Origin: an uncultured Collinsella sp. | GTDB taxonomy: Bacteria; Actinomycetota; Coriobacteriia; Coriobacteriales; Coriobacteriaceae | Direction of reading: 5' to 3' | DNA: 64,000 bases | Assembly (NCBI GenBank): GCA_905210085.1 | Contig: CAJLVJ010000002.1 | Location: forward strand, 16,413-80,412 | In this document: positions 33,728 to 40,681 of the stretch, in pieces | How the letters are laid out: each line of letters opens with the position of its first letter | Numbering within the stretch: position 1 is the first letter of the stretch | Notes under the pieces: model-generated | The model's input: only the letters and a program-made list of their open reading frames with translations | What the model was told of the DNA's origin: nothing | The model's database searches: none | Program-made: the position numbers and the translations under genes

Positions 33728-34696
33728 ATGAACGCACACGATCTGATCAAAGAGGCAATTGCCGAGAAAGGCAAGTTCGACAGCGTCTACTGGATTGCTT
33801 GTGGTGGCTCCATGATCGATTTGATCCCGGCTCACGAGCTTCTGCAGCGCGAGGCAACCACCTTCACTTCGTATATCTATACGGCTCGCGAGTTCGATAT
33901 CATGCGTCCGCGTCGTCTGGGCGAGAAGTCCCTGGTCATTGCTTGCAGCCACAGTGGCAATACCCCGGAGGTCGTCGAAGGCTGCGAGATTGCCCTTGCC
34001 GCCGGCGCTACGGTGATCGCCCAGACCGACAACGCTGGATCCAAGATCGACTCCGGCAAGTGGACCACGTGGGTCTACCCATGGGGCGAGGGTGTGCCGC
34101 AGGCCGAGGTCCCCGCTGGCATTTCGCTGTCGCTTGCGGCAGAGCTGCTCGATCAGCAGGAGGGCTACGCCGATCTTGCCGATATGTATGCCGGTATCGC
34201 CGAGATGGATAAGATTCTTCCCCCGGCACGCGAGAAGGTAAATGCCGAGCTGGGCGATCGCTTTGCCAAGCTTTGCCAGGAGCACGAGTTCTTCTATATT
34301 CTGGGCAGCGGTCCCAACTTTAGCCAGACCTACGGTTTCGCTATCTGCTCTCTTATGGAGATGCAGTGGCAGCACTGCAGCTACATCCACTCTGCCGAGT
34401 ACTTCCATGGCCCCTTCGAGGCTACTCAGGATGGCGTTTTTTACTTCCTGCAGATGGGTTCCAGCGAGTGCCGTGCTATGGACGAGCGCGCCCTGGCGTT
34501 CCTTAAGACGCATACCGATACGCTGATGGTGCTCGATGCCAAGGAGTACGGTATGGAAGCCGTGCCGGCGAGCGTCCGTGCCTATCTGGACCCGGTGCTG
34601 TTCTACGCCATGAACTGCGAGCTGCGTGCCGCACGCGGCAAGGTGTTTGATCACGATCCCGATTTCCGTCGCTATATGGGTGTTGTCGAGTACTAG
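33728..34696 (+). CDS. frlB: SIS-domain deglycase, FrlB/FraB-like
   Basis: Protein of 322 aa with two sugar isomerase (SIS) domains. Phosphosugar-binding motifs are WIACGGSMIDLI and IACSHSGNTPEVVEG, and the second domain has ILGSGPNFSQTYGFA. FrlB/FraB cleaves the 6-phosphorylated Amadori compound to glucose-6-phosphate and a free amino acid. The Glu/His pair expected in the second domain fits HSAEYFHGPFE. Its position between the epimerase and kinase genes supports the role. AAGAAAGGA precedes ATG 33728. Confidence 0.85.
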   Translation: MNAHDLIKEAIAEKGKFDSVYWIACGGSMIDLIPAHELLQREATTFTSYIYTAREFDIMRPRRLGEKSLVIACSHSGNTPEVVEGCEIALAAGATVIAQTDNAGSKIDSGKWTTWVYPWGEGVPQAEVPAGISLSLAAELLDQQEGYADLADMYAGIAEMDKILPPAREKVNAELGDRFAKLCQEHEFFYILGSGPNFSQTYGFAICSLMEMQWQHCSYIHSAEYFHGPFEATQDGVFYFLQMGSSECRAMDERALAFLKTHTDTLMVLDAKEYGMEAVPASVRAYLDPVLFYAMNCELRAARGKVFDHDPDFRRYMGVVEY

Positions 34697-34710
34697 AAGG
34701 GACAAAGGCC

Positions 34711-35574
34711 ATGGCATTTAACGTTAACGCGCTCGGATTTGGCGACAACGTCGTCGATCGCTACGAGCATATCCACACCATGTATCCCGGCGGCAATGCG
34801 GTGAACTTCGCCGTTTATGCCAAGAAATGCGGTGCCGCACGCTCCGCATACATGGGCATTTTTGGCAATGACGCCGCTGCCGAGCATGTCATTGCAAGCC
34901 TCGAGGATGAGGGTATCGAGCTTGACAAGTGCGAGCAGATGATTGGCGAGAACGGAGCGGCTCGCGTGACCGTCGTTGACGGTGACCGTGTCTTCCTTGG
35001 CTCCAACGAGGGCGGTATCCGTGGCGATGCGCGCTATGTCCTCGATCGCTTTGACCTTGCGTACATGAAGCAGTTCGATGTGGTTCATTCGGGCAACTAT
35101 TGCTTTACCGAGCGCGAGCTGCCCAAGTTGAAGGCTGCGGGCGTCACGGTCTCTTTTGACTTTTCGGACGACTCCACCGACGAGTACTACGAGCAGATTG
35201 CACCCTACGTCGATTTTGCCTTCTTTAGTGCGGCGGATGCCGCGAGTGAGGACGAGATTCGCGAGCGTCTGGCATGGGTGAAGGGCCTGGGTCCGCGTTT
35301 TGTGTCGGCTACGGCGGGTGCCGAGGGCTGCATTGCTTACGACGGCGAGCGTTATTACCGCCAGCTGGCTAAACCGGTAACGGACATGAAGGACACCATG
35401 GGAGCGGGCGACTCGTTCCTCACTTCGTTTTTGATGTGCTATCTCGATTCCGCCAAGCGTGGAGAGGATGGCGCCGAGGCTATCGAGCGCGCGCTCGACT
35501 TTGCTGCCGGGTTTGCCTCGACCGTGTGCGGCATGGAAGGTTCTTGGGGCCACGGAGCACCAATCGTCGAATAG
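34711..35574 (+). CDS. frlD: PfkB-family kinase, FrlD-like
   Basis: Ribokinase/PfkB-fold kinase, 287 aa. The N-terminal sugar site is TMYPGGNAVNFAVYA, and the catalytic anion-hole motif is KDTMGAGDSFLTSF with the catalytic Asp. FrlD phosphorylates fructoselysine at C6 before deglycation. Last gene of the operon, 14 bases after the SIS gene, followed by a strong hairpin. The glucose-6-phosphate produced would enter glycolysis through pgi. Confidence 0.85.
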   Translation: MAFNVNALGFGDNVVDRYEHIHTMYPGGNAVNFAVYAKKCGAARSAYMGIFGNDAAAEHVIASLEDEGIELDKCEQMIGENGAARVTVVDGDRVFLGSNEGGIRGDARYVLDRFDLAYMKQFDVVHSGNYCFTERELPKLKAAGVTVSFDFSDDSTDEYYEQIAPYVDFAFFSAADAASEDEIRERLAWVKGLGPRFVSATAGAEGCIAYDGERYYRQLAKPVTDMKDTMGAGDSFLTSFLMCYLDSAKRGEDGAEAIERALDFAAGFASTVCGMEGSWGHGAPIVE

Positions 35575-35580
35575 CCGAGC

Positions 35581-35614
35581 GGTCCCGGGGAGGTGCAGGA
35601 TCCTCCCCGGGACC
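35581..35614 (+). terminator. Hairpin after the Amadori-type operon
   Basis: GGTCCCGGGGAGG and CCTCCCCGGGACC form a perfect 13-bp stem with an 8-base loop, 6 bases after the kinase stop. No T run follows. It directly abuts the MITE-like element. Confidence 0.65.
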
Positions 35615-35616
35615 TC

Positions 35617-35847
35617 GTGTGCAAAAAATGCCAAATATGAGTACTGTGACTAATTTAGTCGCAGCAAAATCAACCCCTTCAGACGTGATTTGAGCGTCTG
35701 GAGGGGTTTAAGATTTGCGAAAACGCAGGATGAATGACTGTAAAAGCTTTAATTAGCGGACAATCGAGGATTATTCTGGCGGTTGGAAAGTTAAAAGAAA
35801 TGTATCCATTCCGGTAGCAGTACTCATATTTGGCATTTTTTGCACAC
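35617..35847. mobile_element. MITE-like element with 30-bp terminal inverted repeats
   Basis: The 231-bp stretch is bounded by perfect 30-bp inverted repeats (35617-35646 and 35818-35847; each begins GTGTGCAAAAAATGCC read inward). The interior is AT-rich, unlike its surroundings, has no ORF and contains a 14-bp hairpin (AACCCCTTCAGACG with CGTCTGGAGGGGTT, 35672-35708) that could terminate transcription. It fills the space between the kinase and tatD genes and ends 7 bases before the tatD stop codon. No transposase is present. Confidence 0.75.
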
Positions 35848-35853
35848 CAGGGG

Positions 35854-36636
35854 TTAGCGAAGGTCAAAAAAAGAGCGCGCATTTGTTAAAACTATCGACT
35901 CGATGCGCTTTGCGTCGCAGTTTTTGAGCGAGGTGATGCGTTCTGAGGTCCTTGTGAGCGACCTGATGAGCGACTGCGCGCTTGTTTCTGTGTTTGGCTC
36001 GGCCGGCGCATCGGTCTCGAGCAGTAGGCGGTCGAGTGGAATCTGTCGTGCGTATTCGCGACCGCGCTTGGTCGCGAGCATGCGTTCGTTGACGGAAAAA
36101 TAGCAGCCCGCATTACGCGCGCGGGTGAGTTCGTCCGAAGTGCCGCTAAACCAGTGGAAGATGATAGCGGGGGAGTCGGGGTTTGGGATGAGTAGTCCAT
36201 GCGATTCGAGGACGTCCAGTACGGCTCCTGCCGAACGAACGGCGTGAATTGATATCACGCGCCCGGTAAGAGGATGCTGCACGAGCGCATCGCAGAGCCG
36301 GTTAAGTGCCTGTATTTGTAGCGGCTCACTTCCAGCAAAGCGCGCGGAAAAGTCGAGTCCGACTTCGCCGATGTAGCGTTCTTGGGCAGCAACTTCGCAA
36401 AGCAGATTGACTTCGGCAAAACCGCAGTGGCCATCGGCGAGCCACCAGGGGTGAAGCCCAACGCCGGCGATGATGCCTGGTTGGCGACAGGCGCGCTCGT
36501 TTGCGGCCGAAAAGTCGCGCGGATTGACGCCGCAGTCAAATAGACCCAAGCCCAGCGCCGTCGCCTCATCGGCAACGGCGTCCGGGTGAGCCATTAAATC
36601 AAGATGGCAGTGTGCATCAAATAACCGGGGCTCCAT
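35854..36636 (-). CDS. tatD: TatD-family metal-dependent hydrolase
   Basis: TatD-type DNase/hydrolase of 260 aa. Metal ligands are in LFDAHCHLD, the Glu in IGEVGLD, a conserved His in ISIHAVRSAG, then IIFHWFSG and LLETDAPAE. TatD proteins are 3'-5' exonucleases and can act on damaged or apoptotic DNA; D-aminoacyl-tRNA deacylase activity has also been reported in the family. It probably shares a transcript with the upstream tcdA-like gene, 14 bases away. Confidence 0.88.
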   Translation of the reverse strand: MEPRLFDAHCHLDLMAHPDAVADEATALGLGLFDCGVNPRDFSAANERACRQPGIIAGVGLHPWWLADGHCGFAEVNLLCEVAAQERYIGEVGLDFSARFAGSEPLQIQALNRLCDALVQHPLTGRVISIHAVRSAGAVLDVLESHGLLIPNPDSPAIIFHWFSGTSDELTRARNAGCYFSVNERMLATKRGREYARQIPLDRLLLETDAPAEPNTETSAQSLIRSLTRTSERITSLKNCDAKRIESIVLTNARSFFDLR

Positions 36637-36650
36637 CTCGGTGCGCTCCG

Positions 36651-37448
36651 CTAGTCCAGACGTTGGCCATCGGAGCGTACGCGCTCAGTGCCGCGGCCGC
36701 TGATCTGGCGGATAACCTCGCCGGCAATCATCTGGCCCATGATGGGCGGCATAAAGCTGGCGGTTCCCAGCTCGGTGCGCTCGTGGATGTTGGAAGGGTC
36801 GCGGGGCTGGGTCTTAACCGATTCCTCGCAGCTAAACAGTACATGCAGGCTCTTGATTCCGCGCTTCTTGCATTCTTTGCGCATGATGCGGCTCATGGGG
36901 TCACGTACCGTATCGAAAATGTCGGCAAAGCGGAGGCACTCGGGATGGAGCTTGTTGGCCCCGCCCATGGAGCTAACCAAACGAATGTCGTGGTCCTGAG
37001 CATATTTGGCAATGGTGAGCTTGGCCGAGATGGTGTCGATGGCGTCGACGACGTAGTCGAGCTTGCCGTCCGTCTGCTCCAAAACGCTCGCGAAGAAATC
37101 ATCGATGTTGTCGCTCAGCAGGTATTCGGTGCGCTTGATGACGGTAGCGGTAGGGTTGATGTCGTGAATCATAGCCTCCATGACGTCGACTTTGCGCTTG
37201 CCGACGGTGCTGTGAAAGGCGATGGCCTGGCGATTGATATTGCTGGGCGCGATGATGTCCTTATCCAGAATGACGAAATGACCGATGCCGCCGCGGGCGA
37301 GTGCCTCGCAGCAGTTGGAGCCCACACCTCCGCAGCCGAGCACTAGCACCGTAGCATCGGCGAGCTTATCGAGTGCCTCGCGGCCCATGATAATCTCGAG
37401 CTTGGTGTCGCGTGTCTCGATGGCGGCTGCGGCAGCGGTTTCGGTCAT
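36651..37448 (-). CDS. tcdA: tRNA threonylcarbamoyladenosine dehydratase (ThiF/E1-like)
   Basis: E1-like ATP-dependent enzyme of 265 aa. The nucleotide-binding motif is VLVLGCGGVGSNCCEALARGGIG; Asp and the Arg finger lie in LDKDIIAPSNINRQ. The size and the motif order match TcdA/CsdL, which cyclises t6A at position 37 of ANN-decoding tRNAs. Other ThiF-like roles (MoeB, ThiF) are less likely because no ThiS/MoaD gene or C-terminal rhodanese is nearby. Confidence 0.87.
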   Translation of the reverse strand: MTETAAAAAIETRDTKLEIIMGREALDKLADATVLVLGCGGVGSNCCEALARGGIGHFVILDKDIIAPSNINRQAIAFHSTVGKRKVDVMEAMIHDINPTATVIKRTEYLLSDNIDDFFASVLEQTDGKLDYVVDAIDTISAKLTIAKYAQDHDIRLVSSMGGANKLHPECLRFADIFDTVRDPMSRIMRKECKKRGIKSLHVLFSCEESVKTQPRDPSNIHERTELGTASFMPPIMGQMIAGEVIRQISGRGTERVRSDGQRLD

Positions 37449-37564
37449 AAATATCCTCCGATGGGGAAGCAGGTCGTGTTTTAGCTATCGCCATTATAGG
37501 TAATCGCCCATAGGTTGCGATGACGTTTGCTTTGATGTGGTTTGAAGCATTGCGATTAGATAGT

Positions 37565-37593
37565 TAGACAAACATCTAAATATTGAGTATAGT
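37565..37593 (+). promoter_or_regulatory. Promoter and operator of the SdpR/SdpI-like pair
   Basis: TAGACA and TATAGT are separated by 17 bases. An inverted repeat TTAGAT...ATCTAA (37556-37579) covers the -35 region and part of the spacer, where an ArsR-type autorepressor would block RNA polymerase. Confidence 0.6.
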
Positions 37594-37627
37594 GTGCACG
37601 TCATGAGAGATGATGAGAGGAGGTCTT

Positions 37628-37906
37628 ATGCCGGGAGAGGGTTTTAAGGCGCTTGCCGATCCAACGCGACGGCGCATTTTGGAGTTGCTGCGCGAGGGCA
37701 ATTGCACGGCGGGGGAGCTTGCCGAGCATTTTGATATCAGTAAGCCGTCGCTGAGCCATCACTTGGCGACGCTCAAAAACGCCGGGTTGGTAACCGACGA
37801 ACGTCATGGCCAAAACATCGTTTACAGCTTAAACACCACCGTCATGCAGGACTTGATTGGTTGGTTTATGGGCTTTACAAACACGGAAGGTGATAAGGAT
37901 GAATAA
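37628..37906 (+). CDS. sdpR: ArsR-family autorepressor, SdpR-like
   Basis: Winged-helix repressor of 92 aa (ALADPTRRRILELLREGNCTAGELAEHFDISKPSLSHHLATLKNAGLV). It lacks the Cys metal sites of metal-sensing ArsR proteins. The pairing with an SdpI-like membrane protein, overlapping by 8 bases, mirrors the Bacillus sdpRI unit, where SdpI sequesters SdpR at the membrane. Autoregulation is supported by the palindrome over the promoter. AGGAGG precedes ATG 37628. Confidence 0.82.
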   Translation: MPGEGFKALADPTRRRILELLREGNCTAGELAEHFDISKPSLSHHLATLKNAGLVTDERHGQNIVYSLNTTVMQDLIGWFMGFTNTEGDKDE

Positions 37907-38603
37907 CGAAAACAAGGGCATTCACCCCACGGGGGTATCGTCGCGCGTGTGGATTGCGCTGGTCGCTCTGTGCGTCGCCAATGTCGTAGCGCACCTCATG
38001 GTGATGCCGAGCTTGCCTGCGCAGATTCCCACGCACTGGGGCGCGAACGGCGCCGTCGACGGTTGGGGTCCTAGCTGGATGGCCTCCGTGCTCGGCGTGC
38101 TGCCTCTGGCGCTTCTCGCAATGTTCTGCGTGGTGCCGCGCATCGACCCCAAAGGTGAGGCATATCGAACCTCGGGCAAGTTCTACCAGGGCTTCGTAAT
38201 CGCCTTCACCTTGTTCATGTGCGCCATAAGCTGGCTGGGAGAGCTTACGGTCTGGGGCGTGGTGCCGGCGGTCGGTTCGGTTAACGTGCTGATTTCCGGT
38301 GTTGTCGGTTTGCTGTTCATCGGCGCAGGCAACTATTTGCCGCGTGTGAAGCAGAACTATACGCTCGGTATCAAGACACCTTGGGCGCTTGCCGATCCCG
38401 AGAACTGGCGCCGTACGCAGCGTTTTGGCGGCGCCTGCTTTATGGTACTGGGTATTGGCCTGATTGTGATGGGCGTGGCAGGCAGCGTGCTTTCGAGTGA
38501 AGTCGTCGCCGCAGTGATTGCGGTTCTGGCGTTTGGTTCGGTTGGAGCCGTCTACGTCTACTCGTATCTGTTGTGGCGCAAATCGCAGCGAGCCGCTCGT
38601 TAA
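37899..38603 (+). CDS. sdpI: SdpI-like membrane protein (DUF1648/SdpI domains)
   Basis: Membrane protein of 234 aa with about six helices. The N-terminal DUF1648 segment has LPAQIPTHWGANGAVDGWG, and the SdpI signature is GNYLPRVKQNYTLGIKTPWALADPENWRRTQRFGG. In Bacillus, SdpI gives immunity to the SdpC killing factor and signals to SdpR. No sdpC-like toxin gene is in the window, so the role may be protection against other cells' toxins or general envelope stress. Confidence 0.82.
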   Translation: MNNENKGIHPTGVSSRVWIALVALCVANVVAHLMVMPSLPAQIPTHWGANGAVDGWGPSWMASVLGVLPLALLAMFCVVPRIDPKGEAYRTSGKFYQGFVIAFTLFMCAISWLGELTVWGVVPAVGSVNVLISGVVGLLFIGAGNYLPRVKQNYTLGIKTPWALADPENWRRTQRFGGACFMVLGIGLIVMGVAGSVLSSEVVAAVIAVLAFGSVGAVYVYSYLLWRKSQRAAR

Positions 38604-38669
38604 GGTTGCGGAAAACTAGCGTACGCAGTTCATAGTATGTTCCGGGGGACTTTTCCCAGGTAGTATTAG

Positions 38670-38696
38670 GGGGTGTGGGCAACCATGCCCCTTTTT
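38670..38696 (+). terminator. Rho-independent terminator of the SdpR/SdpI-like operon
   Basis: GGGGTGTGG and CCATGCCCC (two G-T pairs) with loop GCAA are followed by TTTTT, 67 bases after the sdpI-like stop. Confidence 0.75.
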
Positions 38697-38787
38697 CGTT
38701 ACGTTTCAGAGCTGGTTTTCTCATTTCGTTTCCACTAAAGCGAATCAAGAATAGGAAAACAGCAGGTAGAAAGGATAAAACAGGCAA

Positions 38788-40467
38788 ATGGCAGAGTTTA
38801 TCTACCAGATGTATCAGGCTCGCAAGGCCCATGGCGACAAGGTGATCCTTGACGACGTGACCCTGAGCTTCTACCCCGGTGCCAAGATCGGCGTCGTGGG
38901 CCCCAACGGTATGGGCAAGTCGACCCTGCTCAAGATCATGGCCGGCATCGAGGAGGTCTCCAACGGCGATGCCAGGCTCACCCCCGGCTACACCGTGGGT
39001 ATTCTGCAGCAGGAGCCGCCGCTCGACGACGACAAGACCGTCATCGAGAACGTGCGCATGGCATTTGGCGACATGATTGCCAAGGTCGACCGCTTCAATA
39101 AGATCGGCGAGGAGATGTGCGACCCGGACTGCGACATGGACGCCCTCATGGCCGAGATGGGAAAGCTCCAGGACGAGATCGACGCCGCCGACGGCTGGGA
39201 TATCGATTCCAAGCTCGGCCAGGCCATGGACGCCCTGCAGCTGCCCGATTCCGACATGCCGGTCAACGTGCTTTCCGGCGGCGAGCGCCGCCGTGTGGCC
39301 CTGTGCAAGCTGCTGCTCGAAGCTCCCGACCTGCTGCTGCTCGACGAGCCCACGAACCACCTGGACGCCGAGTCGATCCTGTGGCTCGAGCACTTCCTGC
39401 ATAACTACCAGGGCGCCGTTCTGGCCGTCACGCACGACCGCTACTTCCTGGATAACGTTGCCGAGTGGATTTGCGAGGTCGACCGCGGTCACCTTTATCC
39501 CTACAAGGGCAACTATTCCACGTATCTGGAGACTAAGGCCGCCCGTATCGAGGCTCAGGGAAACCGTGATGCCAAGCTCGCCAAGCGCATGGAAGCCGAG
39601 CTCGAGTGGGTACGCAGCTCGCCCAAGGCTCGCCAGGCCAAGAACAAGGCCCGTCTGGCTCGCTACGAGGAGATGGAGGCCGAGGCCCGCGCAAGCCAGA
39701 AGCTCGACTGGACCGACATCCGCATCCCTGTGGGCCCGCGTCTGGGCAACAAGGTGCTCGAGGCTCATCACCTGCACAAGGAGTTCGATGGCCGCGTGCT
39801 CATCGACGACCTATCATTCACCCTGCCGCGCAACGGCATCGTGGGCGTCATCGGCCCCAACGGTGTCGGTAAGACCACGCTGTTCAAGACGATTGTGGGT
39901 CTGGAGCCGCTAACTTCGGGCGAGCTCGAGGTGGGCGAGACCGTCAAGATTTCTTACGTCGACCAGAACCGTTCCGGCATCGACCCCGATAAGAACCTAT
40001 GGGAGGTCGTCTCGGACGGCCTGGACCACATGATGGTCGGCGAGACGGAGGTTCCGAGCCGCGCGTACGTGGCGAGCTTTGGCTTTAAGGGCCAGGACCA
40101 GCAGAAGCGCGCTGGCGTACTTTCCGGTGGCGAGCGCAACCGTCTGCACTTGGCACTTACGCTCAAGCAGGGCGGCAACCTGCTGCTCCTCGACGAGCCC
40201 ACGAACGACCTCGACGTCGAGACGCTGTCCTCGCTCGAAGCGGCGCTGCTCGAGTTCCCGGGCTGCTCGGTGGTCATTAGCCACGACCGTATGTTCCTGG
40301 ACCGCGTCGCCACGCACATTCTGGCGTGGGAGGGCACCGACGAGAATCCGGGCAACTGGTATTGGTTCGAGGGCAACTTCGAGGCCTATCAGGCCAACCG
40401 CATCGAGCGCCTGGGCGAGGACGCAGCCCAGCCTCATCGTATCCACCGCAAGCTCACGCGTGACTAG
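38788..40467 (+). CDS. ettA: Energy-dependent translational throttle protein EttA (ABC-F)
   Basis: ABC-F ATPase, 559 aa, with two nucleotide-binding domains in tandem and no membrane part. Walker A motifs are GPNGMGKST and GPNGVGKTT; signatures are LSGGERRRVAL and LSGGERNRLHL; the Walker B segments end in DEPTNHLD and DEPTNDLD. The inter-domain linker is charged and helical. EttA binds the ribosomal E site and gates entry into elongation according to ATP/ADP. The length and lack of C-terminal extension match EttA rather than Uup. Confidence 0.93.
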   Translation: MAEFIYQMYQARKAHGDKVILDDVTLSFYPGAKIGVVGPNGMGKSTLLKIMAGIEEVSNGDARLTPGYTVGILQQEPPLDDDKTVIENVRMAFGDMIAKVDRFNKIGEEMCDPDCDMDALMAEMGKLQDEIDAADGWDIDSKLGQAMDALQLPDSDMPVNVLSGGERRRVALCKLLLEAPDLLLLDEPTNHLDAESILWLEHFLHNYQGAVLAVTHDRYFLDNVAEWICEVDRGHLYPYKGNYSTYLETKAARIEAQGNRDAKLAKRMEAELEWVRSSPKARQAKNKARLARYEEMEAEARASQKLDWTDIRIPVGPRLGNKVLEAHHLHKEFDGRVLIDDLSFTLPRNGIVGVIGPNGVGKTTLFKTIVGLEPLTSGELEVGETVKISYVDQNRSGIDPDKNLWEVVSDGLDHMMVGETEVPSRAYVASFGFKGQDQQKRAGVLSGGERNRLHLALTLKQGGNLLLLDEPTNDLDVETLSSLEAALLEFPGCSVVISHDRMFLDRVATHILAWEGTDENPGNWYWFEGNFEAYQANRIERLGEDAAQPHRIHRKLTRD

Positions 40468-40470
40468 ATC

Positions 40471-40610
40471 GTTACGCGGTTTTCCAAACCGCGTAACTGC
40501 TCGACGCTGCGCGGGCCGCAAGCACCCCATCTTGCCGTTCAAGCCGTCGCTCGCGTACCGTAGTACGCGTCGCTCCTCTTTCACGGCAACCTGGGGCACT
40601 TGCGGCCCGC
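40471..40610 (-). repeat. Structured two-hairpin element, copy A
   Basis: Read on the minus strand: a long hairpin (40610-40511) with a 12-bp closing stem (GCGGGCCGCAAG), further paired blocks, a symmetric 14-nt internal loop containing GAAAGAGGAG on one side and TTGAACGGCA close to it on the other, and a 6-bp apical stem. Then the linker GCAGCGTCGA, then a perfect 12-bp hairpin GTTACGCGGTTT with a 3-base loop. The same modules in the same order recur at 50847-50993. It lies downstream of, and in the same orientation as, the 40682-42010 gene. Confidence 0.8.
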
Positions 40611-40641
40611 TCGCTGTTGGTTGCGCAACATCAACAAATAA

Positions 40642-40677
40642 AAACGGCTCAAATCCTGATTTGGATTTGAGCCGTTT
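40642..40677 (-). terminator. Bidirectional terminator between convergent genes
   Basis: AAACGGCTCAAATCC and GGATTTGAGCCGTTT form a 15-bp perfect stem with a short loop; A and T flanks serve both strands. It lies 5 bases from the stop of the minus-strand gene. Confidence 0.8.
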
Positions 40678-40681
40678 GTCG

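Noticed and set aside
37925..37941. CsoR-like string CCCCACGGGGGTATC at the start of the sdpI-like gene
   Set aside because: It lies inside coding sequence (codons for HPTGVSS), 26 bases after the start, with no promoter; more likely chance than an operator.
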